Shown: in pieces, positions 51,258-58,691 of the stretch | How positions within the stretch are numbered: the first letter of the stretch is position 1 | How the letters are laid out: every line of letters begins with the position of its first letter | NCBI GenBank assembly: GCA_910584845.1 | Contig: CAJUDH010000004.1 | Span: 54,332 to 118,331, forward strand | Length of the DNA stretch: 64,000 nt | Source: an uncultured Lachnospiraceae bacterium | GTDB lineage: Bacteria; Bacillota; Clostridia; Lachnospirales; Lachnospiraceae | Direction: 5' to 3' | Program-made: the position numbers and the translations under genes | The notes under the pieces: model-generated | Told to the model about the DNA's origin: nothing | Seen by the model: only the letters and a program-made list of their open reading frames with translations | The model's database searches: none

Positions 51258-51286
51258 TTGACATTAATTTTAGGCGACAGTATAAT
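51258..51286 (+). promoter_or_regulatory. Consensus promoter of the rex operon
   Basis: TTGACA (51258-51263), 17 bp, TATAAT (51281-51286): a perfect sigma-A consensus, followed by a ~50-nt leader. Confidence 0.9.
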
Positions 51287-51343
51287 TAAATGGTAAGAAT
51301 AGAAAGAAAAATATAAGTTTGTAGAAATTGAAGAGGTGTATTT

Positions 51344-52054
51344 ATGGAAGAGAGAGATATATCGAGGGCGGTCATCAGCCGGCTTCCTCGATATTACCGT
51401 TATCTTGGAGAATTGTTGGAGTCCGGTGTAGAGCGTATCTCCTCCAATGAGTTGAGCATGCGGATGAAAGTGACTGCTTCTCAAATTCGGCAGGATTTAA
51501 ATAATTTCGGCGGATTTGGCCAGCAGGGATATGGCTATAACGTGAAATACCTGTATACGGAGATCGGCAAGATCCTTGGGGTAGACCGGCAGCATAACCT
51601 GATCATTGTGGGTGCGGGGAACCTGGGCCAGGCCATCGCCAATTATGCCAATTTTGAAAAAAGGGGATTTATAATCAAAGGTATGTTTGATATTAACCCA
51701 CGGCTAATCGGTTTGGTTGTGCGGGGGATTGAGATTCGGGGTGTGGATGATTTGGAGCAATATATCCAGGATAATGACGTCCAGATGGCAGCCCTTACGA
51801 TCCCCAAGACAAAGGCGCCGGAGATTGCAGACCGGCTGATCCATGCCGGGATCAAAGCGATTTGGAATTTTGCCCATGTGGATTTAAACGTGCCAGACGA
51901 CGTGGTAGTGGAAAACGTACATCTTTCAGAAAGCTTGATGAGGCTGTCTTACCGGGTATGCAGCATGCAGGACCAGGAGGAGAGGAAGCGGGAGGCTGAG
52001 GAGGAAAACGGCCATGAAATATTCGGTAACCGGGCCACAGATGAAGAAGATTGA
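51344..52054 (+). CDS. rex: Redox-sensing transcriptional repressor Rex
   Basis: A 236-residue repressor that senses the NADH/NAD+ ratio and, when NADH is low, binds DNA to shut off fermentation and electron-transfer genes. The N-terminal winged helix (~5-80, SMRMKVTASQIRQDLNNFGGFG) and the C-terminal Rossmann fold (GAGNLGQAIANY, ~90-101) are complete. AGAGGTG precedes the ATG. It overlaps nnrD by 41 bp, an unusually long overlap, and heads the rex-nnrD-alr operon. Likely targets include the CoA-transferase and flavodiiron genes of the genome, by inference. Confidence 0.96.
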   Translation: MEERDISRAVISRLPRYYRYLGELLESGVERISSNELSMRMKVTASQIRQDLNNFGGFGQQGYGYNVKYLYTEIGKILGVDRQHNLIIVGAGNLGQAIANYANFEKRGFIIKGMFDINPRLIGLVVRGIEIRGVDDLEQYIQDNDVQMAALTIPKTKAPEIADRLIHAGIKAIWNFAHVDLNVPDDVVVENVHLSESLMRLSYRVCSMQDQEERKREAEEENGHEIFGNRATDEED

Positions 52055-53582
52055 CCAGGATGCCATAAACCGGGTGGGGATCCCTTCCCTGGTATTGATG
52101 GAGCGGGCGGCATTGGCCGTGGCGGACGAGGCAAACGCCCAGGCATCAAAAAGAGGCAGGGCGGCGAAAGGGGGCAAACGGCCGGCCCGGATTGCGGCAG
52201 TCTGCGGCACCGGCAATAACGGCGCAGACGGCATAGCCGCAGGCCGGATTTTGTGGGGTATGGGATACGAAGTGGCAATTTTCCTGGCAGGAGACCCGGA
52301 CCATGCCACCGGGGAGCGCCAGCTCCAGGAGCAGATCGCCCGGCGGCTGGGGATTTTGGTTGAGGAGGCCACAAAGGCCAGCTTTGCGGCATATGACGTG
52401 GTTATCGACGCTTTGCTGGGGATCGGGCTGGAACGGATGGTGGAAGGGGAGTACAAAAGGCTGATCGTGGATTTGGCGGCGCAAAGGGAGGCTGCCATCG
52501 TGGCGGTGGACGTCCCGTCGGGGATCCATGGGGAAACCGGGGCGGTAATGGGGGCGGCGCTGCCGGCTGCCGCTACCGTTACTTTTGGCTATGTAAAATC
52601 CGGGCTTTTACTGTATCCGGGCCGTGCCTATGCCGGGCAGGTGCATGTGGCGGACATTGGTTTCCCTGCCTGCAGCCTCCAGCAGGCAGGATGGGACGCG
52701 AAGGTATTGGAGCCGTCAGACCTGGCCTGCCTGCCCCGGCGCCGGGCTGACGGCCATAAAGGTACGTTCGGGAAGCTGCTGGTGGTAGCAGGTTCTGCAG
52801 GCATGGGCGGCGCCGCTTATCTGAGCGCGTTGGCGGCGTACCGCACCGGCGTAGGGCTTGTACGGATTTTGACAGTAAGCGAGAACCGCCCCATGTTGCA
52901 AACGCTTCTTCCGGAGGCCATTGTAGACGTGTTGGAGGTTGGGCCGGACGGGGAGTGGCTGCCAAAAGCGCAACGGGAGGTGAAAAGCCTGTGCGGTTGG
53001 GCGGACGCCGTCGTTATGGGCCCCGGGCTGGGGCAAGGGCCATATGTAGAAAAACTGGTAGAAGAGGTTTTGTCCTGCCCCTGCGTCCCCATGGTCCTGG
53101 ATGCGGATGCCTTGAACGTTTTGGCGGACCATCCCCGTTTGCTTGGCTATCTGGAAGGCAACCGGATTTTGACACCCCATATGGGGGAAATGGCGCGCCT
53201 GGCCGGGCAGCCGGTGGGGGAATTAAAGGCCAACGCCTTAAAGGCCGCCAGAGGGTATGCTTCGGCTACGGGGGCGGTCTGCGTGTTAAAAGATGCGTCT
53301 ACGGCCATTGCGGATCCAAGCGGGGCAGGGTACATCAATACCAGCGGCTGCAGCGCTATGGCAAAAGCAGGGTCCGGGGACGTGTTGGCCGGTGTGCTGG
53401 GCGGCATGCTCCTTCAGGGCCTGGAGGGCATAGAGGCGGCGGCTTATGGGGTTTACCTCCATGGGCTGGCAGGGGAGGCGGCGGCCGCCAGGCTGGGGGA
53501 ACAGGGGGTGCTGGCCCGGGATATTGCCAATGCAATACCCTTTACTACTATTTTAGGCAATGGAGCGGAAAAACATGAATAG
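52014..53582 (+). CDS. nnrD: Bifunctional NAD(P)H-hydrate repair enzyme
   Basis: A 522-residue fusion of an NAD(P)HX epimerase (NnrE, ~1-215) and an ADP/ATP-dependent NAD(P)HX dehydratase (NnrD, ~225-520). The epimerase half has VCGTGNNGADG and DALLGIG; the dehydratase half ends with the nucleotide-binding GCSAMAKAGSGDVLAG. It restores damaged, hydrated NAD(P)H. The ATG at 52014 lies inside rex, 41 bp before the rex stop, with GAGG motifs nearby. Pairing with rex fits a shared theme of NADH. It also overlaps alr. Confidence 0.93.
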   Translation: MKYSVTGPQMKKIDQDAINRVGIPSLVLMERAALAVADEANAQASKRGRAAKGGKRPARIAAVCGTGNNGADGIAAGRILWGMGYEVAIFLAGDPDHATGERQLQEQIARRLGILVEEATKASFAAYDVVIDALLGIGLERMVEGEYKRLIVDLAAQREAAIVAVDVPSGIHGETGAVMGAALPAAATVTFGYVKSGLLLYPGRAYAGQVHVADIGFPACSLQQAGWDAKVLEPSDLACLPRRRADGHKGTFGKLLVVAGSAGMGGAAYLSALAAYRTGVGLVRILTVSENRPMLQTLLPEAIVDVLEVGPDGEWLPKAQREVKSLCGWADAVVMGPGLGQGPYVEKLVEEVLSCPCVPMVLDADALNVLADHPRLLGYLEGNRILTPHMGEMARLAGQPVGELKANALKAARGYASATGAVCVLKDASTAIADPSGAGYINTSGCSAMAKAGSGDVLAGVLGGMLLQGLEGIEAAAYGVYLHGLAGEAAAARLGEQGVLARDIANAIPFTTILGNGAEKHE

Positions 53583-54762
53583 AGGAAGGTATACCCGGGT
53601 TTATGCCACGGTAGATTTAGATGCGGTGGCCGCCAATATGGAATCCATGCAACGGAATTTAGCCCCGGGGGTGGGGATGATTGGCGTGGTCAAAGCCGAC
53701 GGCTATGGCCATGGCGCCGTGCCGGTGGCAAAGGCCATTGGCCCTTATGTGAAAGGGTATGCGGTAGCCACAGCACAAGAGGCTATGCAGCTGCGCCGCC
53801 ATGGCATTGCCAAGCCGGTCTTGGTGCTGGGCGTGGTCCATCCTATCCATTTTAGGGATTTGATAGAACAAAGGGTCCGTCCGGCCATTTTTACCATGGA
53901 ACAGGCATGGGCCTTGTCAGGGCAGGCCAAATCCCTGGGGAAAACGGCCGATTTCCACCTGGTGGTAGACACGGGTATGGGAAGGATCGGCATGGGTGCG
54001 GATCCGGAAGGCGCCCGGCTGGCGGCTGCCATCTGCGGCCTGCCCTCCATCCGGGCCGAGGGGATTTTTACGCATTTTGCCCGGGCCGACGAGGAGGACA
54101 AAACTTCGGCCGATAAGCAGCTTTTGCGGTTTCACCGTTTTGTAGGGCTTTTGGAAGGGCAGGGGGTCCGCGTCCCCATTAAGCATTGCGCCAACAGCGC
54201 CGCTATCCTGGATCTGCCAGGGGCCCATTTTGACTTGGTGCGGGCAGGCATTTCCCTCTACGGCATGTATCCGTCCGGCCAGGTAAATAAAGGAAAAGTG
54301 CCTTTACAGCCGGCAATGGGGCTGAAAAGTTTTATTACCTATGTAAAGGATGTAAAACCCGGACAGGAGATCAGTTATGGGGGGACTTTTACGGCAACAA
54401 AGCCAATGAAGGTGGCTACGCTCCCTGTAGGGTACGGGGACGGCTATCCCCGGAACCTTTCCGGCTGTGGCAAGGTGCTGATCGCAGGGAAACCAGCGCC
54501 AATCCTTGGGCGGGTCTGTATGGACCAGTTTATGGTGGACGTGTCCAAAATACCGGAGGCAGTGGTAGACGCAGAGGCCACGCTCATTGGCAGGGACGGC
54601 GGGGAACAAATCACCATAGAGGATTTGGCCCGGTGGGGCGGGGGATTCCACTATGAGATTGCCTGTAACCTGGGGAAACGGGTCCCTAGGGCTTATTTTT
54701 ACCACGGGGAAGCCGTGGGGGCAAAAGACTATTTTGATGACCAGTATTTGGATTTTATGTAG
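53575..54762 (+). CDS. alr: Alanine racemase
   Basis: A 395-residue PLP enzyme that interconverts L- and D-alanine for peptidoglycan synthesis. The PLP lysine is Lys40 in VVKADGYGHG, and the second catalytic base is Tyr268 in SYGGTF. The fold-type III barrel and the C-terminal beta domain are of normal length. The ATG at 53575 has GGAG about 9 nt upstream; an ATG at 53560 coincides with that site. It overlaps nnrD by 8 bp. It is followed by the mazF gene, as alr and ndoA are linked in B. subtilis. Confidence 0.94.
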   Translation: MNRGRYTRVYATVDLDAVAANMESMQRNLAPGVGMIGVVKADGYGHGAVPVAKAIGPYVKGYAVATAQEAMQLRRHGIAKPVLVLGVVHPIHFRDLIEQRVRPAIFTMEQAWALSGQAKSLGKTADFHLVVDTGMGRIGMGADPEGARLAAAICGLPSIRAEGIFTHFARADEEDKTSADKQLLRFHRFVGLLEGQGVRVPIKHCANSAAILDLPGAHFDLVRAGISLYGMYPSGQVNKGKVPLQPAMGLKSFITYVKDVKPGQEISYGGTFTATKPMKVATLPVGYGDGYPRNLSGCGKVLIAGKPAPILGRVCMDQFMVDVSKIPEAVVDAEATLIGRDGGEQITIEDLARWGGGFHYEIACNLGKRVPRAYFYHGEAVGAKDYFDDQYLDFM

Positions 54763-54945
54763 ATAACGCAGATAGGGGTTGCCAGAAGCCGCTATGGGAG
54801 CAATGGTTTGGCTGCAGGGATGGCTACATGAGCTTTCCGTTTCCGTCATAAATTAACAAGAAAAGGGTATATTTCCAGGATGTCTTGGCAATAATGAAGA
54901 GGAAAGGTACTTGGAACAGAAATAGGATTGACGGAGTGTGAAAGT

Positions 54946-55293
54946 GTGATCATTAGACGCGGAGATATTTATTATGCCGATTTAAGGCCGGTGGTAGGGT
55001 CCGAGCAGGGCGGGGTCAGGCCAGTGCTTATTATCCAGAACGACATAGGCAACAAACATAGCCCCACGGTGATTTGCGCGGCCATCACATCAAAAATGAA
55101 CAAGGCGAAATTGCCTACCCATGTGGAGCTGGATGCCCGGAAATGTGACATGATTAAGAATTCGGTGATATTATTGGAACAATTGCGGACCATAGACAAG
55201 CAGCGGCTGAAAGAAAAGATATGCCATATTGACGAGGAACTGCTGCAGAGAGTGAACCAGGCGTTGATGGTGAGCCTTGAACTGGTTACATAG
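54946..55293 (+). CDS. MazF/NdoA-type endoribonuclease toxin
   Basis: A 115-residue PemK/MazF-family mRNA interferase that cleaves mRNA at short sequences. IIRRGDIYYADLRPVVGSEQGGVRPVLIIQND is the family's signature start, and PTVICAAITSK the central strand; the Arg and Thr catalytic positions are present. The start was set at GTG 54946, nine nt after GGAG; the 54928 TTG lacks a site. No antitoxin gene fits between alr and this gene (183 bp, no open frame of MazE size), so the toxin has no adjacent partner. A rich terminator follows. Confidence 0.9.
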   Translation: MIIRRGDIYYADLRPVVGSEQGGVRPVLIIQNDIGNKHSPTVICAAITSKMNKAKLPTHVELDARKCDMIKNSVILLEQLRTIDKQRLKEKICHIDEELLQRVNQALMVSLELVT

Positions 55294-55306
55294 CTGTGGT
55301 TTTCCG

Positions 55307-55366
55307 AGGGGCCCGGACATCTTTAAGGCTGTTGGGTTTAGCCAAAAACGCCGGTTCCCCTTTTTG
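55307..55366 (+). terminator. Likely terminator after mazF
   Basis: GGGG-CC-CGG (from 55308) can pair with CCG-GTT-CCCC (ending 55360), with an inner GGCT/AGCC hairpin, followed by TTTTTGTTTT. The pairing is imperfect, so confidence is moderate. Confidence 0.55.
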
Positions 55367-55446
55367 TTTTGCATGTCCGCGCATTTATGAATTATTGCGC
55401 CTGATTTTTGCCGAAAAAAGTTCTACCGGAAAAATTAAAAATACAG

Positions 55447-55475
55447 TTGACAAAATTCTTATGTTATGATAAGAT
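55447..55475 (+). promoter_or_regulatory. Promoter of the tRNA-Thr gene
   Basis: TTGACA (55447-55452), 17 bp, TAAGAT (55470-55475). An alternative TATGAT at 55465-55470 has only a 12-bp spacer. Confidence 0.65.
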
Positions 55476-55502
55476 ATGAAAGGTTCAAACGAAACAGGAA
55501 AT

Positions 55503-55575
55503 GCTGCTGTGGCTCAGTCGGTAGAGCGTCGCATTGGTAGTGCGGAGGTCACGGGTCCGATTCCCGTCAGCAGCT
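55503..55575 (+). tRNA. tRNA-Thr (anticodon GGT)
   Basis: A full cloverleaf can be drawn: acceptor GCTGCTG/CAGCAGC, D-stem GCTC/GAGC, anticodon stem TCGCA/TGCGG with loop TTGGTAG (anticodon GGT, reading ACC/ACT), and T-arm ACGGG/CCCGT. The discriminator base is T and CCA is not encoded. The gene is single, with its own promoter and terminator. Confidence 0.97.
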
Positions 55576-55588
55576 CTGGTGAAAATAT

Positions 55589-55623
55589 GGGAAACCTTGA
55601 TTTTTCAAGGCTTTCCATTTTTT
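55589..55623 (+). terminator. Terminator of tRNA-Thr
   Basis: GGGAAA-CCTTGA pairs with TCAAGG-C-TTTCC (about 55589-55616), then ATTTTTT. Confidence 0.85.
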
Positions 55624-55824
55624 ACTTTATAGGAAATTGCGCCCTATAAAGCAAAAACCCTCCGGGGGATGCGCACTTCGCGCCTAAGGGAAATGTCTGC
55701 TGACACAGACGAGCTCCGGCGCAAGGGTCCAGTTCATCGGACCCTTTGTTACATATCGGGCGGAGGCTGGCTGGTTTATGCTGTCAAAGGCCATATCTTT
55801 CGAGCCAGGCAAAGGAGATATTTT

Positions 55825-56370
55825 ATGAAAAGCAAACTGATTTTGTATATTGCGATGTCTTTAGACGGATATATTGCAGAAAAAGACGGCAATATTAGTT
55901 TTTTAGACGAAACCCCAAGCCCTTCCCCTGACCTTGGATATGAGGCATTCTACCATTCCTTGCAAGCAATGATAATTGGAGGGAAAACCTACCGCCAAAT
56001 AAAAAATGAGCTTTCGCCGGATCAATGGCCCTATGAAGGGATGCCCTGCTTTGTATGCACACGTCAGCCATTTCCGTATGACCCCAATGTTCAATTTACG
56101 TCTTTACCGCCGGGGCAACAAGTATTCGATTTGATTTCTGAAAAACACCCGGGGAATATTTGGCTTATGGGGGGAGGGGAAATAATTCGTTGCTTTATGC
56201 GGGAAAATTTAATTGATGAATATTATATTTACGTTATGCCGACTGCCCTTGGAAACGGCATTCCACTTTTTCCTCCGGGATTCCCGAAAACGCACCTTAA
56301 ATTAGAAAGCTGCAAAAAGATCGGTGAGGTGGTTGAGTTAATTTACCAAAAGGGCGCTTTTGGAGGCTGA
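55825..56370 (+). CDS. Dihydrofolate reductase-family (RibD C-terminal-like) protein
   Basis: A 181-residue single-domain protein of the DHFR/RibD_C fold, expected to use NADPH. The start KSKLILYIAMSLDGYIAEKDG, the IGGKTYRQI strand and the WLMGGGEIIRCF cofactor loop are typical of the YwjB/YyaP-type group, whose substrate is not known and which is not the folate-pathway DHFR. AAAGGAG precedes the ATG. Its base composition is visibly more AT-rich than its neighbours', and it lies just downstream of a tRNA gene, a common integration spot, so it may have been transferred in. A hairpin terminator follows. Confidence 0.85.
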   Translation: MKSKLILYIAMSLDGYIAEKDGNISFLDETPSPSPDLGYEAFYHSLQAMIIGGKTYRQIKNELSPDQWPYEGMPCFVCTRQPFPYDPNVQFTSLPPGQQVFDLISEKHPGNIWLMGGGEIIRCFMRENLIDEYYIYVMPTALGNGIPLFPPGFPKTHLKLESCKKIGEVVELIYQKGAFGG

Positions 56371-56510
56371 CAGAGGGCTAAAAGAGCCTGGGTATGGGCG
56401 AGGTTATTTGACCGGCCCTGGTTAGCCCCCATAAGATAGCCCCTGCCCCTAAAGGGTGTGCGGCAAATTACGGGAATCCTTTACCGAAAGATAATTTTAT
56501 AGCCAGTCAG

Positions 56511-56544
56511 AAGGCATTAGCGGAAATAACCGTTAGTGCCTTTT
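56511..56544 (+). terminator. Terminator of the DHFR-like gene
   Basis: AAGGCATTAGCGG (56511-56523) pairs with CCGTTAGTGCCTT (56530-56542), including two G-T wobbles, followed by TTTT. Confidence 0.8.
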
Positions 56545-56611
56545 ATCGTAGATAGAAACACGAAGCGTAAAACCATGGCGTTAAAAATTTGGACAGAATG
56601 GCACAGGCGGA

Positions 56612-56640
56612 TTGAATACTTGGGAAATAAGGTATATAAT
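56612..56640 (+). promoter_or_regulatory. Promoter of the lipoprotein and sbcDC genes
   Basis: TTGAAT (56612-56617), 17 bp, TATAAT (56635-56640). Confidence 0.75.
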
Positions 56641-56714
56641 AAAAAAACAGCCAATCCGTCTGGCAAGCGGCTGTAAGATTATGTAAAGGAAGGCAGTAGG
56701 AGGAGGAAATATTC

Positions 56715-57431
56715 ATGGCTAAGGAAACGGCAAATAGAAAGTTGGTGTTACTGGCAGCAGGTGTATTGCTGTTTGGGCTGGCGACGTTGCTGTCCGGTTG
56801 CGGGAAGGGCGCAAGGACCAGGGATGTATGGGTGGCTGAGCTTTTGGTTACGGGAAAAGAATCCACAAGCCGGGGCGGCAAAGAGGGGGAGGATACGGTT
56901 TACCTGATCCATGGGGAAAATGCCTATGGGGAGAGCCAGACGTTTGAACTGACGGACGACGCCCTGGCAGGCAAGTTTGAGGCGTCCCAAGCTTTTCACG
57001 AAATAAAAAAAGATAAGTATTATAAGTTTGGCGTAGGCTGGTACAAGAAAAAGGCCCAGGGGCAGGAAGGGTATTACCCCAGCATTTATTATACAGTAGC
57101 GTTGAAAAACTTCAGCCCAGAAGAGGGGGAAGAGGAAGGGGCGCCCATTGACAGTGAGGAGCCTGGGAAAACAGAAAGCGGCGGCGTAGGCGAGGGGGCG
57201 GAAACGGCCAAAGGGACCGAAGCAGTGCAAGGCGTAACAGAAGAAGAGGGTGGCGAGGCTTTGGAAAATGCAGGACCGATAGAGGAAAGCGTGGAAGAAA
57301 GGCTTAAGGAGAGCTTCCAGGCAGAAAAGGAAAGCCTAGAAGCAAGCATGGAAGAGAGCTTCCAGGCAGAACGGGAAAGCCTGGAGGACGAGCTGGAACG
57401 TTTGCGGGAAAGCCTGGAGGGGCAGCAGTGA
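56715..57431 (+). CDS. Lipoprotein with acidic coiled-coil repeats
   Basis: A 238-residue predicted lipoprotein of unknown function. The signal peptide ends in the lipobox LLSGC (Cys ~29), so the mature protein is anchored in the outer face of the membrane. A compact domain (~35-135) is followed by a very acidic, Gly/Glu-rich linker (~136-190) and a coiled-coil-like end built of two 15-residue repeats (ESFQAExESLE type). AGGAGGAGG precedes the ATG. It has a promoter of its own and lies 91 bp before sbcD, with which it may be co-transcribed, though no functional link is obvious. Confidence 0.75.
   Translation: MAKETANRKLVLLAAGVLLFGLATLLSGCGKGARTRDVWVAELLVTGKESTSRGGKEGEDTVYLIHGENAYGESQTFELTDDALAGKFEASQAFHEIKKDKYYKFGVGWYKKKAQGQEGYYPSIYYTVALKNFSPEEGEEEGAPIDSEEPGKTESGGVGEGAETAKGTEAVQGVTEEEGGEALENAGPIEESVEERLKESFQAEKESLEASMEESFQAERESLEDELERLRESLEGQQ
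57309..57398 (+). repeat. 45-bp in-frame tandem duplication
   Basis: Two 45-bp units, 57309-57353 and 57354-57398, encode ESFQAEKESLEASME and ESFQAERESLEDELE. They are in frame and extend the coiled coil of the lipoprotein. Confidence 0.9.
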
Positions 57432-57522
57432 CAGGAGGCTTTCCTGACATGGTTTCAAAACCGGTTCCCCCATTTTGCCCAAAGGGCGATAAGGCGTCCC
57501 GGAATCCGGGAAGGAGGCGCAA

Positions 57523-58662
57523 ATGAAGTTAATGCATTTATCAGACCTCCACATGGGGAAACGGGTAAATGAGTTTTCCCTTTTGGAGGACCAGAAATAT
57601 ATATTGGCGCAGATTTTGTCGATGGTAAAAAGGGAAGGGGCAGACGGTGTGGTCCTGGCCGGGGACATTTATGACAAGCCGGTTCCGCCGGCAGAAGCGG
57701 TTCAGGCGTTTGACGGGTTTTTGACCCAGCTGGGCCAGTGGGGGATACCCGTATTTGTGGTCAGCGGCAACCACGACTCGGCAGAACGCCTGGCCTTTGC
57801 CGCCCGCCTTTTGCGAGGCAAAGGCGTTTATTTGTCGCCAGTATATGACGGGAAAATAGAAGGGGTCCCTCTTAAAGACCCTTATGGGGAAGTCATGGTA
57901 TATTTGCTGCCTTTTGTGAAGCCGGCATTTGTGCGCCATGTGTTTGAAGGGGAGGAAGTCAACAGCTATCAGGACGCGGTGCGGGTGGCCATTGGGCATA
58001 TGGACTTAGACCTTAAAAAGCGCAACGTCCTGGTAGCCCACCAGTTTGTCACCGGGGCGGTACGGTGCGAGTCGGAGGAAGTGCTGGTAGGCGGCCTGGA
58101 CCAGGTAGATGCCGCCTTGTTTGCCCCTTTTGATTATGTGGCTTTAGGCCATATCCATAGCCCTCAGCATGTAGGCCGGGAGACCGTGCGGTATTGCGGG
58201 TCGCCCCTTAAATATTCTTTCTCAGAGGCAGAACAGGAAAAATCAGTGACCCTGGTGGAACTAAGGGAAAAGGGGCAGGTAAAGGTCCGTGAACTTCCCT
58301 TGACGCCTTTGCGCGATATGCGCCGCATCCGGGGCACTTATCTGCAGGTGTCGGCGCTTCCGTTTTACCGGGGCGCCAACCGGGAAGACTATGTCCAGGT
58401 GACATTGACGGATGAGGAAGACGTGCCTGACGGTATGCAGAAGCTACGGGTGATATACCCGAATTTGATGCGCCTGGAATATGACAATAAACGGACCCGG
58501 GAAAACGGGGATTTATCTGGCGGCGCCCAGGTAGGGCGAAAGGATAGCCTGGAACTGTTTGCAGAATTTTATGAGCTGCAGAACAACCAGCCAATGAGCA
58601 CACAGCAGCAGGCTTTTGTAGAGAAAATGATACAGGGCATACAGGAGGCACGGGACCGGTAA
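57523..58662 (+). CDS. sbcD: Exonuclease SbcD (Mre11-like nuclease subunit)
   Basis: A 379-residue calcineurin-like phosphoesterase, the nuclease subunit of SbcCD that opens DNA hairpins and processes double-strand ends. The metal-ligand motifs HLSDLHMGKR, VLAGDIYDKP, VSGNHDSAER and GHIHSPQ are all present. GGAAGGAGG precedes the ATG. sbcC follows after 29 bp on the same transcript. Long hairpins such as the one at 20717-20782 are the kind of substrate this complex attacks when replicated. Confidence 0.95.
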   Translation: MKLMHLSDLHMGKRVNEFSLLEDQKYILAQILSMVKREGADGVVLAGDIYDKPVPPAEAVQAFDGFLTQLGQWGIPVFVVSGNHDSAERLAFAARLLRGKGVYLSPVYDGKIEGVPLKDPYGEVMVYLLPFVKPAFVRHVFEGEEVNSYQDAVRVAIGHMDLDLKKRNVLVAHQFVTGAVRCESEEVLVGGLDQVDAALFAPFDYVALGHIHSPQHVGRETVRYCGSPLKYSFSEAEQEKSVTLVELREKGQVKVRELPLTPLRDMRRIRGTYLQVSALPFYRGANREDYVQVTLTDEEDVPDGMQKLRVIYPNLMRLEYDNKRTRENGDLSGGAQVGRKDSLELFAEFYELQNNQPMSTQQQAFVEKMIQGIQEARDR

Positions 58663-58691
58663 AACAGGACAGGTATGGGAAAGGCTGCAAA

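Larger units (their letters stand above)
56371..56714. other. Non-coding gap after the DHFR-like gene
   Basis: A 344-bp gap with a terminator at 56511-56544 and a promoter at 56612-56640. Apart from these I see no gene or RNA. The sequence is more AT-rich than most of the window and has no clear repeats. Confidence 0.6.

Noticed and set aside
51050..51343. A Rex operator in front of rex
   Set aside because: No TTGTGA-N6-TCACAA-type inverted repeat could be found; only scattered half-like motifs.
50918..51484. Upstream extension of the ABC-F frame giving an 830-residue protein
   Set aside because: The extension covers the predicted promoter and leader and the start of rex, is not ABC-F-like, and the internal ATG at 50917 has a ribosome site.
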